In this document: positions 43,241 through 54,609 of the stretch, piece after piece | Position numbering within the stretch: the stretch's first letter is position 1 | How the letters are laid out: every line of letters begins with the position of its first letter | Assembly: GCA_963920705.1 (NCBI GenBank) | Contig: OY987225.1 | Span: 4,218,334-4,282,333, forward strand | DNA: 64,000 bases | Direction: 5' to 3' | Origin: Odiellus spinosus | Taxonomy: Eukaryota > Arthropoda > Arachnida > Opiliones > Phalangiidae | Notes under the pieces: model-generated | What the model was told of the DNA's origin: nothing | The model's database searches: none | The model's input: only the letters and a program-made list of their open reading frames with translations | Position numbers and translations under genes: made by a program

Positions 43241-43778
43241 GCTGTAGCTCATTATCTCTAATAAAAAAGGCTTGGTGCTCGTTGAGTAGTATTTTAAGTC
43301 AATATAATTCAAGTTCAAAAAGGAAAGTGTTGTGGGTAGATAAATTAATTCTTAGTTTGAGAGCTGGTGTTGAAATCCAGTCAATCAACACCTGTAACCC
43401 TTCCCGTTCAAATTACCCTTAAAATTTTAATCACTTTTAAACTTAATTCCCCTCAATTAAATGCAAATAGGCCAATAATTTAAAGTTTTTCCCTTTTTTT
43501 CTGCCCCTCAACCTTTAAAAACTGTGGAAAAATATAATCTAAACTTTTCATACCTCGGTGTTAAACGCCTTCCCAACTCGACAGATCATATGGAACCTCT
43601 ATTGAGAAATCCCTTATTCCTCACCGGCATAGTTAAAAAAATGACCCCTCCGTCGACAGATACGAACATGTTTAGTTAACCCAGGTTCGAAGTTGAGAAA
43701 AACAAATGGCTCACGACCACCTGAGCGAATCTGGATGGTAAGTTCTAGAAGCTTCGGCCTGGGCGACAAAGAAAACGC

Positions 43779-44406
43779 ATAAAGCGGGCTTTTCACTGGG
43801 CAAAAACCGCGCGGTTTTTCGCGGTGTAAAAATAAGGAAAAAAAAAATTTTTTTTTTTGCAAATGTTCGTTTTGGGTTTTCTTCTGGGTGGGGCGCTAAA
43901 CGCACGGATTCCCCGCTAATCGTAAAAAAGAAAATTCATAAAAATCTTTTCTGCTTTTTCTCGGAAAAATGTAGGTTCTTCTTCATCTTAATATCCTTGT
44001 ATTGATTATTCCCTTTATCCCATAAATAATTATACTTCCTTATCTCCTCTATTAATTCTTCCGAACTTATAGCCATACTTGGATAATTAGACTGCTGTTT
44101 ATCTAATCTTTAAATAGTTAAACACAAATTTCAATGCTAAGGGTTAAAAACTTAAAAATAAAAGCATGGACGATGGACGTCGTCTGATGAATTTGACAAG
44201 CGCCTCCTTTTATATGACGTAAGCCCTAAGCGGTCTCTGATTGGACCGAGATTCTAGAAAAAAAAAAGTGGCTAAAATATCGCAAAAATAGAAATAGGCG
44301 TCAAGACGCAAATTTGCGGAATTCGCAATAAAAAAGCTTTTTTTTCTTTTTTTTTTTTGAAAAACAAAAAAACCGCGTGGTTTTTGCCAAGTGAAAAGCC
44401 AGCTTT
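43779..44406. repeat. Inverted repeat (CGGGCTTTTCACTGGGCAAAA)
   Basis: AAGCGGGCTTTTCACTGGG and AAAAACCGCGCGGTTTTT at 43,779-43,821 are mirrored at 44,362-44,406 (AAAAACCACGC... in the complement). Long A/T runs lie inside each arm. Possibly the ends of a decayed 630-bp element. Confidence 0.5.
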
Positions 44407-44624
44407 AAGGTATATATAGAAAAGAAAATGGGAGAAAATTAACAGTTGGGTTCGAGAAATAAAACGAAGATAAAAAAGAGCGGAAGCCATAGACGATGAG
44501 AAAAGATCCCCCGCTGGGACAATAGAATAAAACACGGCCGGAACCCTTTAAAGAACGGAATATTTTAAAATTAAACCTTAAAAATATAAAATCGCGGAGA
44601 AACAGTGCTTTCAAAAAGAATTAA

Positions 44625-44885
44625 ATGCCAGACATTTCGAAAACCTTGCCTAAAAGACAGAACGAGAATATCCCTCTGGGATCCGAAACCGATCTAAACG
44701 CAATGCACCATGAAACTGACGAAAAACACACCTTGAAACCCCAGATGATCCTTTTGGAGAATCAAATGAGAAGAACGTAATTAATCCAAGAGGAAATCGA
44801 AGAAAACCGACTGAGAAGCGTAGTCCGTTGTCAACGAAATCTGAGGATTAGACTGTATTATAATCGCCTTTTGAACCCGTTGTGA
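44625..44885 (+). pseudogene. Small basic protein frame with one internal stop
   Basis: From an ATG at 44,625 the frame is coding-like for 50 codons (ISKTLPKRQNENIPLGSE, HTLKPQMILLENQMRRT). It meets a TAA, then continues open for 35 codons (EEIEENRLRSVVRCQRNLRI) and ends YNRLLNPL at TGA 44,883-44,885. A TATATATAG box lies about 215 bp upstream at 44,410. The family is unknown. The even codon spacing across the stop suggests one recent nonsense change. Confidence 0.35.
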
Positions 44886-46101
44886 TGAGTACATTTTGAT
44901 TCCCCCCTCCCCTCGTGTTTAAGCCAGATTGAATGTCGGGTTAGTTGAGAAAAGTAGAAAATCCGAGAGTAAGAAAGTAACGTACCTTTAACCCTTTAGA
45001 AAAGGTCTAGACAGTTAAAAGTACTGAAATTCTAAGAGAATGTGAAGGTATTTCCCGCGAAACTCCTCCCTCTTTCGTTTGTTTTTTTTTCTCGAGAATC
45101 TTTAGGGTCCGAAAGAGAGTCAAACTTTTTTTTTTTTTTTTGAAATATTCAAGTCGTACCCCTCCGGAACATATTTTTTTTTTTCGTTCACGTTTAACCT
45201 GCAAAACCGAGATTACAATGGCAGCTTGATTTCCTGAGGACGAGAAATTTAACCTTGATAATTAAATGTTAAAAGACCCTCTATATATTAAAAGGATCCA
45301 AGGTGTTTAATCAAATATGGTTAAAAGGCTAAATTAAAGTTAAAAGTTCGAAAAACTTCTTCTCCCTCATAAAGGGATAGTATCGTACCCTCTGTGCGAA
45401 TAGCCTTAGTTTTGTTTAAACATTATTCCCCCGAGTGTATATTATTATTTTTTGACTTAGTAGTTGATTTAATAAAGAAAATGTTGCGTTGCCAAGTGAT
45501 ATGAGTTTCCATTACTGAATGCTGATCAAGTCCAATTTTCCTCTTCTCCCCCTTCAATAAAAACTATCTATCAAATTAAACCTTTTTCTATGACCCTTTT
45601 GGGAAGGATTGTTTCTCTCGATTGCTCGAATTTCGTCTAAAAATTAAGAGGACGAGAGGAAACCCGTTTGAGAAAGATTCCTCCCCCGGCCCAAAAAAGA
45701 GTTCTTTTATAAAGTTGCCGTGACGTTTGGGAGCTATACCAATTGTTGGACTTTCTGAAAGATGCGCTCAAATCAAAACCGTAAATATATTATTTCAATT
45801 TGATGATAAATATTGCTGTTAGTTTATTCTGGATCGAGTTTTTGGACTTACTAGTCGCTTATCAATTAATTTCTTATCTAGAAATGGATTGATAAGGTAC
45901 TAGTACTGGTCTGAAATCTCAATCCAGAAACGTTTATTTAATAATCCCTTTTTGCAACCATGAAGTAGCTCTTTCGTTAATTATTTTAATAATATTCAGA
46001 AAACTAACAATTTCCAGTTAAAATAATAGCAATATTTATCTCGTTATTCATTTTAATTATTTTTTAAAATTTAATATAAATATCTTAGCACCGTTAGTAA
46101 T
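44886..46101. other. Non-coding spacer with A/T runs
   Basis: No credible gene. T runs at 45,127-45,141 and 45,174-45,184 are simple sequence. Confidence 0.4.
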
Positions 46102-46571
46102 ATGACTGTTGCTGGCAAGAATGCTGTTGAAAATAAGTTGGTAGAGCCCAACACTGCCACACATAATCCTTCTACGTCGTATGTGTTTGAAACAAATATC
46201 GGTGATCATGTCTTCGAGGATTTCTATGGAGAAATGTCGGAAGAGGAGAGCGTAGAAAAATCAAACGAAGGCTCCGCAAAATCTACTGAATTATACGGGA
46301 AATCTAACGAGGCCTCTAGCAGCGTAAAACGTAATTTAGAAAGTGAAGATAAATTAGATTTTCCTTGTCAAAAAAAGTGACACGCGAAAAAAGATCAATA
46401 TGAGCAGACTTTGCTAAAATTTGGAAAGAAAACAATGAAAAAAAAAAAAAAAAAGAGTTGCGAGAAATCCTCAACTCCAGAAGCTAAAAAAAATAGCTCT
46501 AAAGAAATGTTTTTGCTAAGCTTAGCGAAGGATCTGGACTCGTTAGAGAAGATTTCAGCCCCCCTTCTCTA
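46102..46571 (+). pseudogene. Acidic protein with BESS-like C-terminus, broken at a poly-A run
   Basis: The first frame (46,102-46,380) encodes FETNIGDHVFEDFYGEMSEE, a Ser/Glu/Lys-rich linker and DKLDFPCQKK. After a stretch with a 16-A run (46,437-46,453) another frame reads SSTPEAKKNSSKEMFLLSLA and KDLDSLEKISAPLL to TAA. The EMFLLSLAKDLDSLEK motif fits the BESS protein-interaction motif found at the C-terminus of MADF-type DNA-binding proteins. No MADF domain precedes it here, so this may be the end of a Harbinger accessory gene. Confidence 0.35.
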
Positions 46572-47240
46572 AGATGATTGACCACCCACTGGGGCGCGTG
46601 CGCGGTCGCTCTTTTGTTAGGTTTTTTGATCCAGCAGTCGTACTGCTGCAGGTGTTCGCTGACTACAAAAGCATAAAAATGAAAGAAAATAGTAAAAGTG
46701 GACCCCCACTACTATGATAGGACAAGCGCTCCAGGGGGTGGTCAATCGGCTTCGAGGTTGAGAAGGGGGCTGAAATTCGCGCACGAGAAAATGTTTATCT
46801 GGTCTCGATCTTTAAAACCTTGTATTCAGAGGAAAGTCAAACAATTATTCTTGTCCACTATTGATGAACGGAAGAAGAACAAGGAAAAATTAATGAACAA
46901 TCTAATTCTTAGAACCCGGTAGGGTTCTATGTATTGGGCCCATCATCATCTGTAATGCTATTTTGATTTCCTAAAAAATTCAGTCTCTAGCCAATCAAAA
47001 CGCTCCATTCTCCCATAGAATAACATTAAAATGGACTCTTTCGAGGACAAGTCCAGTGATTGACAGAACTAAAAGAGGAATTATTTGTTACAGATATAAT
47101 CACTTTTAAATGGTAGAGCAAGGTTCGAATGTTGAACTTTTCAAGTTTCATTTAAAAATATTAAGTCTAAGTATTTTAAAATTAATTCTAAAGTTGACCC
47201 TTTTTTTGGTACTTAGCTGGTTTCGCGCATGGCCAAATCG

Positions 47241-47746
47241 TAATGTTATTCTATGGGATTTGGTTTTTTGAAAGTGGCTTACCTTTCAGATTTATTTTCT
47301 AATACTTCCGGATATTTTTCAGATTTGGATTTTCCGTGTGGTATGAATTAAGATTCGAGCTTTATTTTAAGACTAATTTCATAATTTTACACCAATTAGA
47401 TGGCCCACAATCTATTTATGAAAACGGAGGGAACAACAAGGCGGAGAAATAGATTCGCCAAAAACCTAAGCCTAATTTGACAAATTAGGCTTAGGTTTTA
47501 TATGGCTTTTTAAAATCACGAGCACGAGCGCGCGCGCTTGATTTGGAGGCTATGGGTATTGAACTCTAATGACTTAATTTCTCCTTCTTCATATTTTTGC
47601 CGTTTATAGACTGTGACCAAACTAATCGGTATAAAATTATGAAATTAGTCTTAAAATAAAGCCTGTAAAATATTTGGAAGCATTAGAAAATAAATCTGAA
47701 AGGTAAGTCTCTTGCAAAAAATCTAAATCCCATAGAATAACATTAA
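47241..47746. mobile_element. MITE with 150-bp arms and a perfect 39-nt central palindrome
   Basis: TAATGTTATTCTATGGGATT at the left end matches, inverted, AAATCCCATAGAATAACATT at the right end. The arms continue through CTTACCTTTCAGATTTATTT. In the centre 47,461-47,499 is a perfect palindrome with 19-bp arms (AAAACCTAAGCCTAATTTG). Similar arm sequence occurs at 31,245-31,330. Confidence 0.65.
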
Positions 47747-47834
47747 TTTTCAATTTCTCCGCCTTAAAAGTACTCTCCTTTTTAAAAATGAGTGAAATTC
47801 CGAACGACTTGCCATTCCGAACGGCAATAAGGAA

Positions 47835-50381
47835 GGTATTAACATCAAAAATAATGAAAAAATTAATTGGAATTTGGTTTAAAGGGCAATGGGGAAAATA
47901 TAAAGATTTCGCTGCGGCTGTCGGAGGTATTAACATCAAAATTGCTGAAATAATTAATTTAAATTTGGTTTAAAGGGCAATGGGGAAAATATAAAGATTT
48001 CATTGCGGCTGTCGGAGGTATTAACATCAAAATTGCTGAAATAATTAATTTAAATTTGGTTTAAAGGGCAATGGGGAAAATATAAAGATTTCACTGCGGC
48101 TGTCGGAGGTATTAACATCAAAATTGATGAAAAATTTTATTTAAATTTGGTTTAAAGGGCAATGGGGAAAATATAATGATTTCACTGCGGCTGTCGGAGG
48201 TATTAACATCAAAATTGATGAAAAAATTAATTTTAATTGGGTTTAAAGGGCAATGGGGAAAATGTAGAGATCTGACTGAATCAAGTGCGGCTGCCCCAGC
48301 TATTAACATCAAAAATTATGAAAAAATTAATTTTAATTGGGTTTAAAGGGCAATGGTAAAAATGTAGAAATTTGACTAAATCAAGTGCGGCTGCCGCAGC
48401 TATTAACATCAAAAATTATGAAAAAATTTAGTTTAATTAGGTTTAAAGGGCAATGGTAAAAATGTAGAAATTTGACTAAATCAAGTGCGGCTGCCCCAGC
48501 TATTAACATCAAAAAAACGTAAAAATTAATTTTAATTGGGATTAAAGGGCAATGGTAAAAATGTAGAGATTTGACTGAATCAAGTGCGGCTGCCCCAGCT
48601 ATTAACATCAAAAATAAGGAAAAAATTAATTTTAATTGGGATTAAAGGGCAATGGTAAAAATGTAGAGATTTGACTGAATCAAGTGCGGCTGCCCCAGCT
48701 ATTAACATCAAAAATTATGAAAAAATTAATTTTAATTGGGTTTAAAGGGCAATGGTACAAATGTAGAGATCTGACTGAATCAAGTGCGGCTGCCCCAGCT
48801 ATTAACATCAAAAATAATGTAAAAATTAATTTTAATTTGGATTAAAGGGCACTGGTAAAAATGTAGAGGTTTGACTGAATCAAGTGAGGCTGCCCCAGCT
48901 ATTAACATCAAAAATAATGAAAAAATAAATTTTAATTGGGATTAAAGGGCACTGGTAAAAATGTAGAAATTTGACTGAATCAAGTGAGGCTGCCCCAGCT
49001 ATTAACATCAAAAATTGTGAAATAATTAATTTTAATTGGGTTTAAAGGGCAATGGTAAAAATGTAGAGATCTGACTGAATCAAGTGCGGCTGCCCCAGCT
49101 ATTAACATCAAAAATAATGAAAAAATAAATTTTAATTGGGATTAAAGGGCACTGGTAAAAATGTAGAAATTTGACTGAATCAAGTGAGGCTGCCCCAGCT
49201 ATTAACATCAAAAATTGTGAAATAATTAATTTTAATTGGGTTTAAAGGGCAATGGTAAAAATGTAGAGATCTGACTGAATCAAGTGCGTCTGCCCCAGCT
49301 ATTAACATCAAAAATAATGAAAAAATAAATTTTAATTGGGATTAAAGGGCACTGGTAAAAATGTAGAAATTTGACTGAATCAAGTGAGGCTGCCCCAGCT
49401 ATTAACATCAAAAATTGTGAAATAATTAATTTTAATTGGGTTTAAAGGGCAATGGTAAAAATGTAGAGATCTGACTGAATCAAGTGCGGCTGCCCCAGCT
49501 ATTAACATCAAAAATAATGAAAAAATAAATTTTAATTGGGATTAAAGGGCACTGGTAAAAATGTAGAAATTTGACTGAATCAAGTGAGGCTGCCCCAGCT
49601 ATTAACATCAAAAATTGTGAAATAATTAATTTTAATTGGGTTTAAAGGGCAATGGTAAAAATGTAGAGATCTGACTGAATCAAGTGCGGCTGCCCCAGCT
49701 ATTAACATCAAAAATAATGAAAAAATAAATTTTAATTGGGATTAAAGGGCACTGGTAAAAATGTAGAAATTTGACTGAATCAAGTGAGGCTGCCCCAGCT
49801 ATTAACATCAAAAATTGTGAAATAATTAATTTTAATTGGGTTTAAAGGGCAATGGTAAAAATGTAGAGATCTGACTGAATCAAGTGCGGCTGCCCCAGCT
49901 GTTAACATCAAAAATAATGAAAAAATTAATTTTAATTGGGATTAAGAGGCACTGGTAAAAATGTAGAGATTTGACTGAATCAAGTGCGTCTGCCCCAGCT
50001 ATTAACATCAAAAATAATGTAAAAATTAATTTTAATTGGGATTAAAGGGCAATGGTAAAAATGTAGAGATTTGACTGAATCAAGTGCGGCTCCCCCAGCT
50101 ATTAACATCAAAAATAATGTAAAAATTTTTTTTAATTGGAATTAAAGGGCAATGGTAAAAATGTAGAGATTTGACTGAATCAAGTGCGGCTCCCCCAGCT
50201 ATTAACATCAAAAATAATGTAAAAATTAATTTTAATTGGGATTATAGGGCAATGGTAAAAATGTAGAGATTTGAGTGAATCAAGTGCGGCTGCCGCAGCT
50301 ATTAACATCAAAAATTATGAAAAAATTAATTTTAATTGGGTTTAAAGGGCAATGGTAAAAATGTAGAGATTTGACTGAATC
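47835..50381 (-). repeat. 100-bp satellite array, right copy, with 200-bp higher-order repeat
   Basis: About 25 head-to-tail units of exactly 100 bp contain CAAGTGCGGCTGCCCCAGCT and ATTAACATCAAAAAT. The first four or so units (47,835-48,240) are a diverged type (GCGGCTGTCGGAGG). Between 48,900 and 49,900 two alternating unit types make five near-identical 200-bp dimers: GAGGC with AATTGTGAAATAATT, and GCGGC with AATAATGAAAAAATA. The array is the inverted counterpart of 9416-10,374. Confidence 0.95.
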
Positions 50382-50439
50382 ACTTTTTAAAGGGCTAGTC
50401 TTTTAATATAGAAGTTAACACTTTCGTGTTAGACTGAAG

Positions 50440-51882
50440 TGACAGATATTATATCAAAAATGTCTTTGCGAACAAAGACCCAGAAGGACATGTTATGGCC
50501 TTGAATGTCTGAAGTGACAGATATTTAATTTTCTTTTAAAACATTAAATTTAAATACAATTAAATTTTCTTTTAAAACATGAAATTTAAATACAATTAGA
50601 TTTTCTTTTAAAACGAAATTTAAATATAATCACAATCTGGCACGATTTAGAGTTTCAAATTTCAATACAACTGATTTTATTCACTCGGAAATATTTAAGA
50701 AAAACATAACAGACGATTTTCTCCCATTGACGCTTAACATTAAATTTCGATAGAAAAATATACTTAATTTAGCTTTGGCTTTAGGCATAGACTCAAAGTT
50801 CTATGATCTGATCTCATACCTTAATTGGATAATGTTTTCTATGGATAATGTTTTCTATGGATAATGCTTTATTATAACTCTTCGACTTTAGTCGAGGCAA
50901 TTCGTTCTCGTTCATGTTAGCTTATGAATGCTTATCAAGGAATTTAAAGGGAAAAAAATTCTCCATATTTTAATTTTTAATCTAGGTTGCAAACGAACAA
51001 ACATAATCCATGGATAATGTTTTATTACAACTCCTCGACTTTAGTCGAGGCAATTCGTTCATGTTAGCTTACGGATGCTTATACAAGGAATTTAAAGGGA
51101 ATAAAAATTCACCATATTTTAATTTTTAACTTGGGTTGCAAACGAACAAACCTAATTCATGGATGTTTTTTTATAACTCCTAATAACTAATTAGTGGTCC
51201 CTTATGGAAATCATCATTTTAATTGTACGGTTTTAATGAAAAGAAAAATGAAAGTATTACAATTTATTTAAAAAGCTTATCCGCTCTAAAATTCGTCGCT
51301 TTGAAATTCTCTCCGCTTGCGCGCGCAATATAGCTTTGAAAGTACAAATTGTTATGGTTTGCGTCGTCTGCTAGGCTAGAAAAGAAGGTGACTTTAAACG
51401 GGCTTTAAAAAACACATTTCCCTTTATCATATACCCATTCCAATAAACCGGCGAGTATTTTTAACGATCCGTTCAATTGCGAGTCGTGGAAATTCGGGTT
51501 AAACTAAGAAAACATAAAGTGGACTCGCGTTATACTGAAAAATAACAGTTCAATACACGTTTTCCCTGAAAAATAATTAAGCGAAATTTAATGTTAAGCG
51601 TCAATGGGAGAAAATCGTCTGTTATGTTTTTCTTAAATATTTCCGAGTGAATAAAATCAGTTGTATTGAAATTTGAAACTCTAAATCGTGCCAGATTGTG
51701 ATTATATTTAAATTTCGTTTTAAAAGAAAATCTAATTGTATTTAAATTTCATGTTTTAAAAGAAAATTTAATTGTATTTAAATTTAATGTTTTAAAAGAA
51801 AATTAAATATCTGTCACTTCAGACATTCAAGGCCATAACATGTCCTTCTGGGTCTTTGTTCGCAAAGACATTTTTGATATAA
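50440..51882 (-). repeat. Right arm: palindromic segment
   Basis: This is the inverted counterpart of the left arm, without the inner 786-bp insertion and with fewer inner tandem units. The outer 300 bp (51,580-51,882) and inner 300 bp (50,440-50,750) are inverted copies of each other. The hairpin CCTCGACTTTAGTCGAGG occurs at 51,033-51,050 and a variant at 50,880. The arm is followed by TTAA and unrelated DNA. Confidence 0.8.
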
Positions 51883-51886
51883 TTAA

Positions 51887-52565
51887 ACTTGGATCGTCAA
51901 TCATTTTTTCATAGCACTCTTTAATATAGGTTTTATGAAACCTTTTTCAAATTACTGTATTTTACTTATTTGCACAATTAATTGACTACAAGTAAAACAG
52001 ATTTTTATTAAATTAAAAAGTTTTCTTTTAATCATGAAGTAGAGGTCTCACTAATTCAAATTTTAATTTATTTCTTTTTTGTCAAGGTAACTGACCAGAA
52101 CCAGTAAAATAATCTCTGTATTTTACTCGGTTGAGAGCAGTTATCTTTTTTTGTGTTCTAGACCCGATTATCGGGCTAAAATAGCGGACACCCGTTTCCC
52201 AGCTTTTTTGCCCGATTTTCGAGCCAATTTAGAGCCGGCCGCGCGGGCCACACGTTTTGGGAACGAAAATAGCTAAACACTATTTTGGGTTAGATAACGC
52301 ATGAAAATCGAGCCTCAATAGCTGGGAAACGTTTCCGAAATATTTTGGCCTTATAATTCCGACGCCCAAAAACTGGGCCTAAATAGCTGGGTCAAAATAG
52401 TGTTGGGCTAATTTCGCCCTTAAATAGGGCCAAAATAGACACGGCCAAATTTTAATTAATTTATTTCTTTTTTCCAAGATAACTGACCAGAACCAGTAAA
52501 ATTATCTCTGTATTTTTCTCGGTTGAGAGCAGTCATCTTTTTATGTGTTCAAGTTCCTTGTCGCT
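51887..52565. other. Non-coding spacer
   Basis: An imperfect duplication is visible: AACTGACCAGAACCAGTAAAAT and CTCGGTTGAGAGCAG occur at about 52,090-52,140 and 52,480-52,530. Between them the sequence is enriched in GGGC/GGCC motifs (CCCGATTATCGGGC, GCCGGCCGCGCGGGCC). No gene. Confidence 0.4.
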
Positions 52566-52895
52566 TTAATTGAACCATATTGTTATTCTAATTTTTTTTC
52601 TCCATTCACCATTCTGCACTTTTCCATCTTCATCAATGTAGTCGGCGAATTTTTGGGGACAATAGATACGAGCATTACTTTCATCATCATTCGTTAATAA
52701 AAAATTATGCAGGCAAACAACTGCTTTTTTTTTAAAGAGGACAGAAAGGGAGAAGGAAACTAACTTTGAAGGAGGAGAGACCAACTTGTAAGATCCAAGC
52801 TCGCGGAAAGAAACGAAAAGTACAGCCTCATTTTCATGGTCGCTTGTAGCGTGTATATATATAGCTTGCGAGTAAAAAACACCCGAAACTAGCAC
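52566..52895 (-). pseudogene. PIF/Harbinger transposase C-terminal fragment
   Basis: The second half of this frame reads KKKAVVCLHNFLLTNDDESN, then RIYCPQKFADYIDEDGKVQ and NGEWRKKI. The CLHNFL block with YCP..FAD.D.DG...GEWR is the hallmark end of Harbinger DDE transposases. The first 50 residues are unrelated and AT-rich, so the DDE core is missing. It is paired head-to-head with the MADF-type gene at 53,109, the usual two-gene arrangement of these elements. Confidence 0.75.
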
Positions 52896-53108
52896 GCTCT
52901 GTAGTTTTCATGCGCGCTTGAAAAGACCGCTTGTAGCGCGAGCTTGCAAAACCTGATATTTGCACGCTACACGCTCATTTCTAAACGAAACAGATATTTC
53001 AAGCACACGCCACGGTTTCAAGCCGAATATCGACGTCACGTAACTCGAGAAACACCAATAGAATACATATCTATTTTGGGGCGAGGGAGAATTTCTTATT
53101 TCTTTAAA

Positions 53109-54211
53109 ATGGCGGCTAGACAAATGAAGAAAGAGTTAATTGAAAAAAACAAAAGAAAAAAACGGGAAAATGACATTAAAGAACATTTCATTGAAATGGT
53201 ACGAGAAAGGGATGATCTTTGGAACAAAGCCTCGGTTAATTATCGAAACCGGGATTTAAAAGACGCAGCTTGGCTTGAAATTCAGCACCAATGCCCAGAT
53301 ATGGGGAATACAAGTAAGTACAATTTATTCTACGTATATGAATACCAGAGTAATTAAAAATATATTTAAAATTGACAGAAGTTCTCCAAAAAAATGGAAA
53401 AGCCTGATGGACCACTTCCGTAATATTTTTAATACAATGACCCAGTCACGGAGTGGTGATGGATTTGATGATGAAAAACAAATATTGTCTATAAAATGGC
53501 CTCATTTTAGTCAAATGGTGTTTTTAAAAGATGTTGTTGCCAAGAGAATGTATGAATTAGAGTTGTCATTATCTTAATAGATTAATAACGTTTAATTTAA
53601 CTATGGTTCAGGACATCTACCAATTTTGAATTCACGGAGAATTCCAACGATGCTACTGTTGATAAATCAAACATTAGTAGTTCAAATTACACATCAAAGA
53701 CGGAAGTAGTAAATGTAAAGACTTGCTCTAAACAGGAATGAATTGATGTGATCCAAGAGCAATTGAAAATTAATCACATAAATTTATTCTTGTAATAAAT
53801 AAACTTATATTTTTGTTAATAAATATCTGATAGATCTTAGGTGATAATGGGGAGGAATTTGTCATTGAGGAGCAACCCATGTCGAACCAGCTGCCAATTA
53901 CAGAACAACCACCAGTTTCTAGAGCTAGTACTTCAGGAGCTACTGGAAGTGTTTCATCTTCGGGAGGTACCAGGAATACCTCATCAAGAATACCAGTCGA
54001 GAGTACAAGTTCTAGTGATACACCGACATCAAGGAATTTTCGTGTCTATAATTCGACAACCTCCAAGGAACCCACGAATAAAAGATTTGTTAAAGGGAAG
54101 AAAAGGCCCCTCGAAGACGACACTGCCACAATTTTAACTGAATTAGCACAATTAAACAAGTATGATTTTAAATATCAATGTAAATTATGGATAACTAAAT
54201 TATTTTCATAG
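53109..54211 (+). CDS. MADF-type DNA-binding protein (Harbinger accessory), several exons
   Basis: Exon 1 begins MAARQMKKELIEKNKRKK and continues with EHFIEMVRERDDLWNKASVN and YRNRDLKDAAWLEIQ, a MADF (Myb/SANT-like) domain with conserved Trp and YR motifs. It ends at a GTAAGT (about 53,313). Exon 2 after ATTGACAG holds KKWKSLMDHFRNIFNTM, the third helix. It probably splices near 53,566 to an exon with STNFEFTENSNDATVDKSN. A last exon (53,838-54,211) is Ser/Thr/Pro-rich and ends in a Leu-rich helix (TATILTELAQLNKYDFKY) where BESS motifs usually sit. Such proteins bind the ends of Harbinger-like elements or act as transcription factors. No lesion was found in the main exons. Confidence 0.6.
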
Positions 54212-54516
54212 AGTACACGTAATCTTAAATTTAGATTACCACTTAAGGCGTTTAAAGCTACTTCGCTCAGGGCCTCGATCAATTCTTTGGGAGCAGATTT
54301 TAATATACTAAGCCTTTGGCTACGCCTAACACGACCTAAGGCTGATATAAGGTCGGCGTTACGTTTCGCAAGACTCGAGCGAGTTTTCGTTGTTCGCGCT
54401 TTGGGGGCCATACCACTAATGATGGGATTACCTAGGGGGCTGAAGAGTTTTATTGTTTTCTGGGGGTGTATACTGTTAGAGTTTCGTTGGGGAAAATATT
54501 CGTTCTTAATCTCCAC
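54175..54516 (-). CDS. Small basic helical protein, virus/Polinton-associated type
   Basis: The 113-codon frame includes APKARTTKTRSSLAKRNADL, ISALGRVRRSQRLSILKSAP and ELIEALSEVALNALSGNLN. The sequence of a basic start followed by AIL/SIL-like helices and an ALSE..LN.LSGN block is familiar from small proteins in Polinton-like and adintovirus-like genomes; I recall the pattern but not a formal family name. It lies directly behind the packaging ATPase remnant on the same strand, which supports that origin. Its 3' end overlaps by 37 bp the end of the MADF-type gene on the other strand. A role in DNA binding or capsid assembly is inference. Confidence 0.5.
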   Translation of the reverse strand: MEIKNEYFPQRNSNSIHPQKTIKLFSPLGNPIISGMAPKARTTKTRSSLAKRNADLISALGRVRRSQRLSILKSAPKELIEALSEVALNALSGNLNLRLRVLYENNLVIHNLH

Positions 54517-54609
54517 TCTTCGGGGATTGTTTGCGAAAGGTCGTATAAGATATACGTATGAGGTTGGGACGTAGCATCTAAGTAGCTATCCAGAATGAAT
54601 TTTGAGTTA

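Larger units (their letters stand above)
6944..51882. mobile_element. Candidate 44.9-kb composite element with complex inverted arms, TTAA at both outer ends
   Basis: The outer 300 bp at 6944-7245 (starting TTATATCAAAAATGTC) is an almost exact inverted match to 51,580-51,882 (ending GACATTTTTGATATAA). Both ends are bounded by TTAA (6940-6943; 51,883-51,886), and flanking bases beyond that differ. Going inward, both sides show the same order, inverted: palindromic segment, 70-bp junction, 100-bp satellite array. The arm's inner palindrome end is followed by TATCTGTCACTTC on both sides, not by TTAA. This supports reading both arms as ends of one unit. The alternative is two independent opposite insertions of an arm-plus-array element, because the array also contains TTAA. 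No transposase can yet be assigned to the ends. Confidence 0.55.

Noticed and set aside
43614-43905. Minus-strand frames with KKKFFFSLFL runs
   Set aside because: They are driven by long A and T runs and by the inverted repeat.
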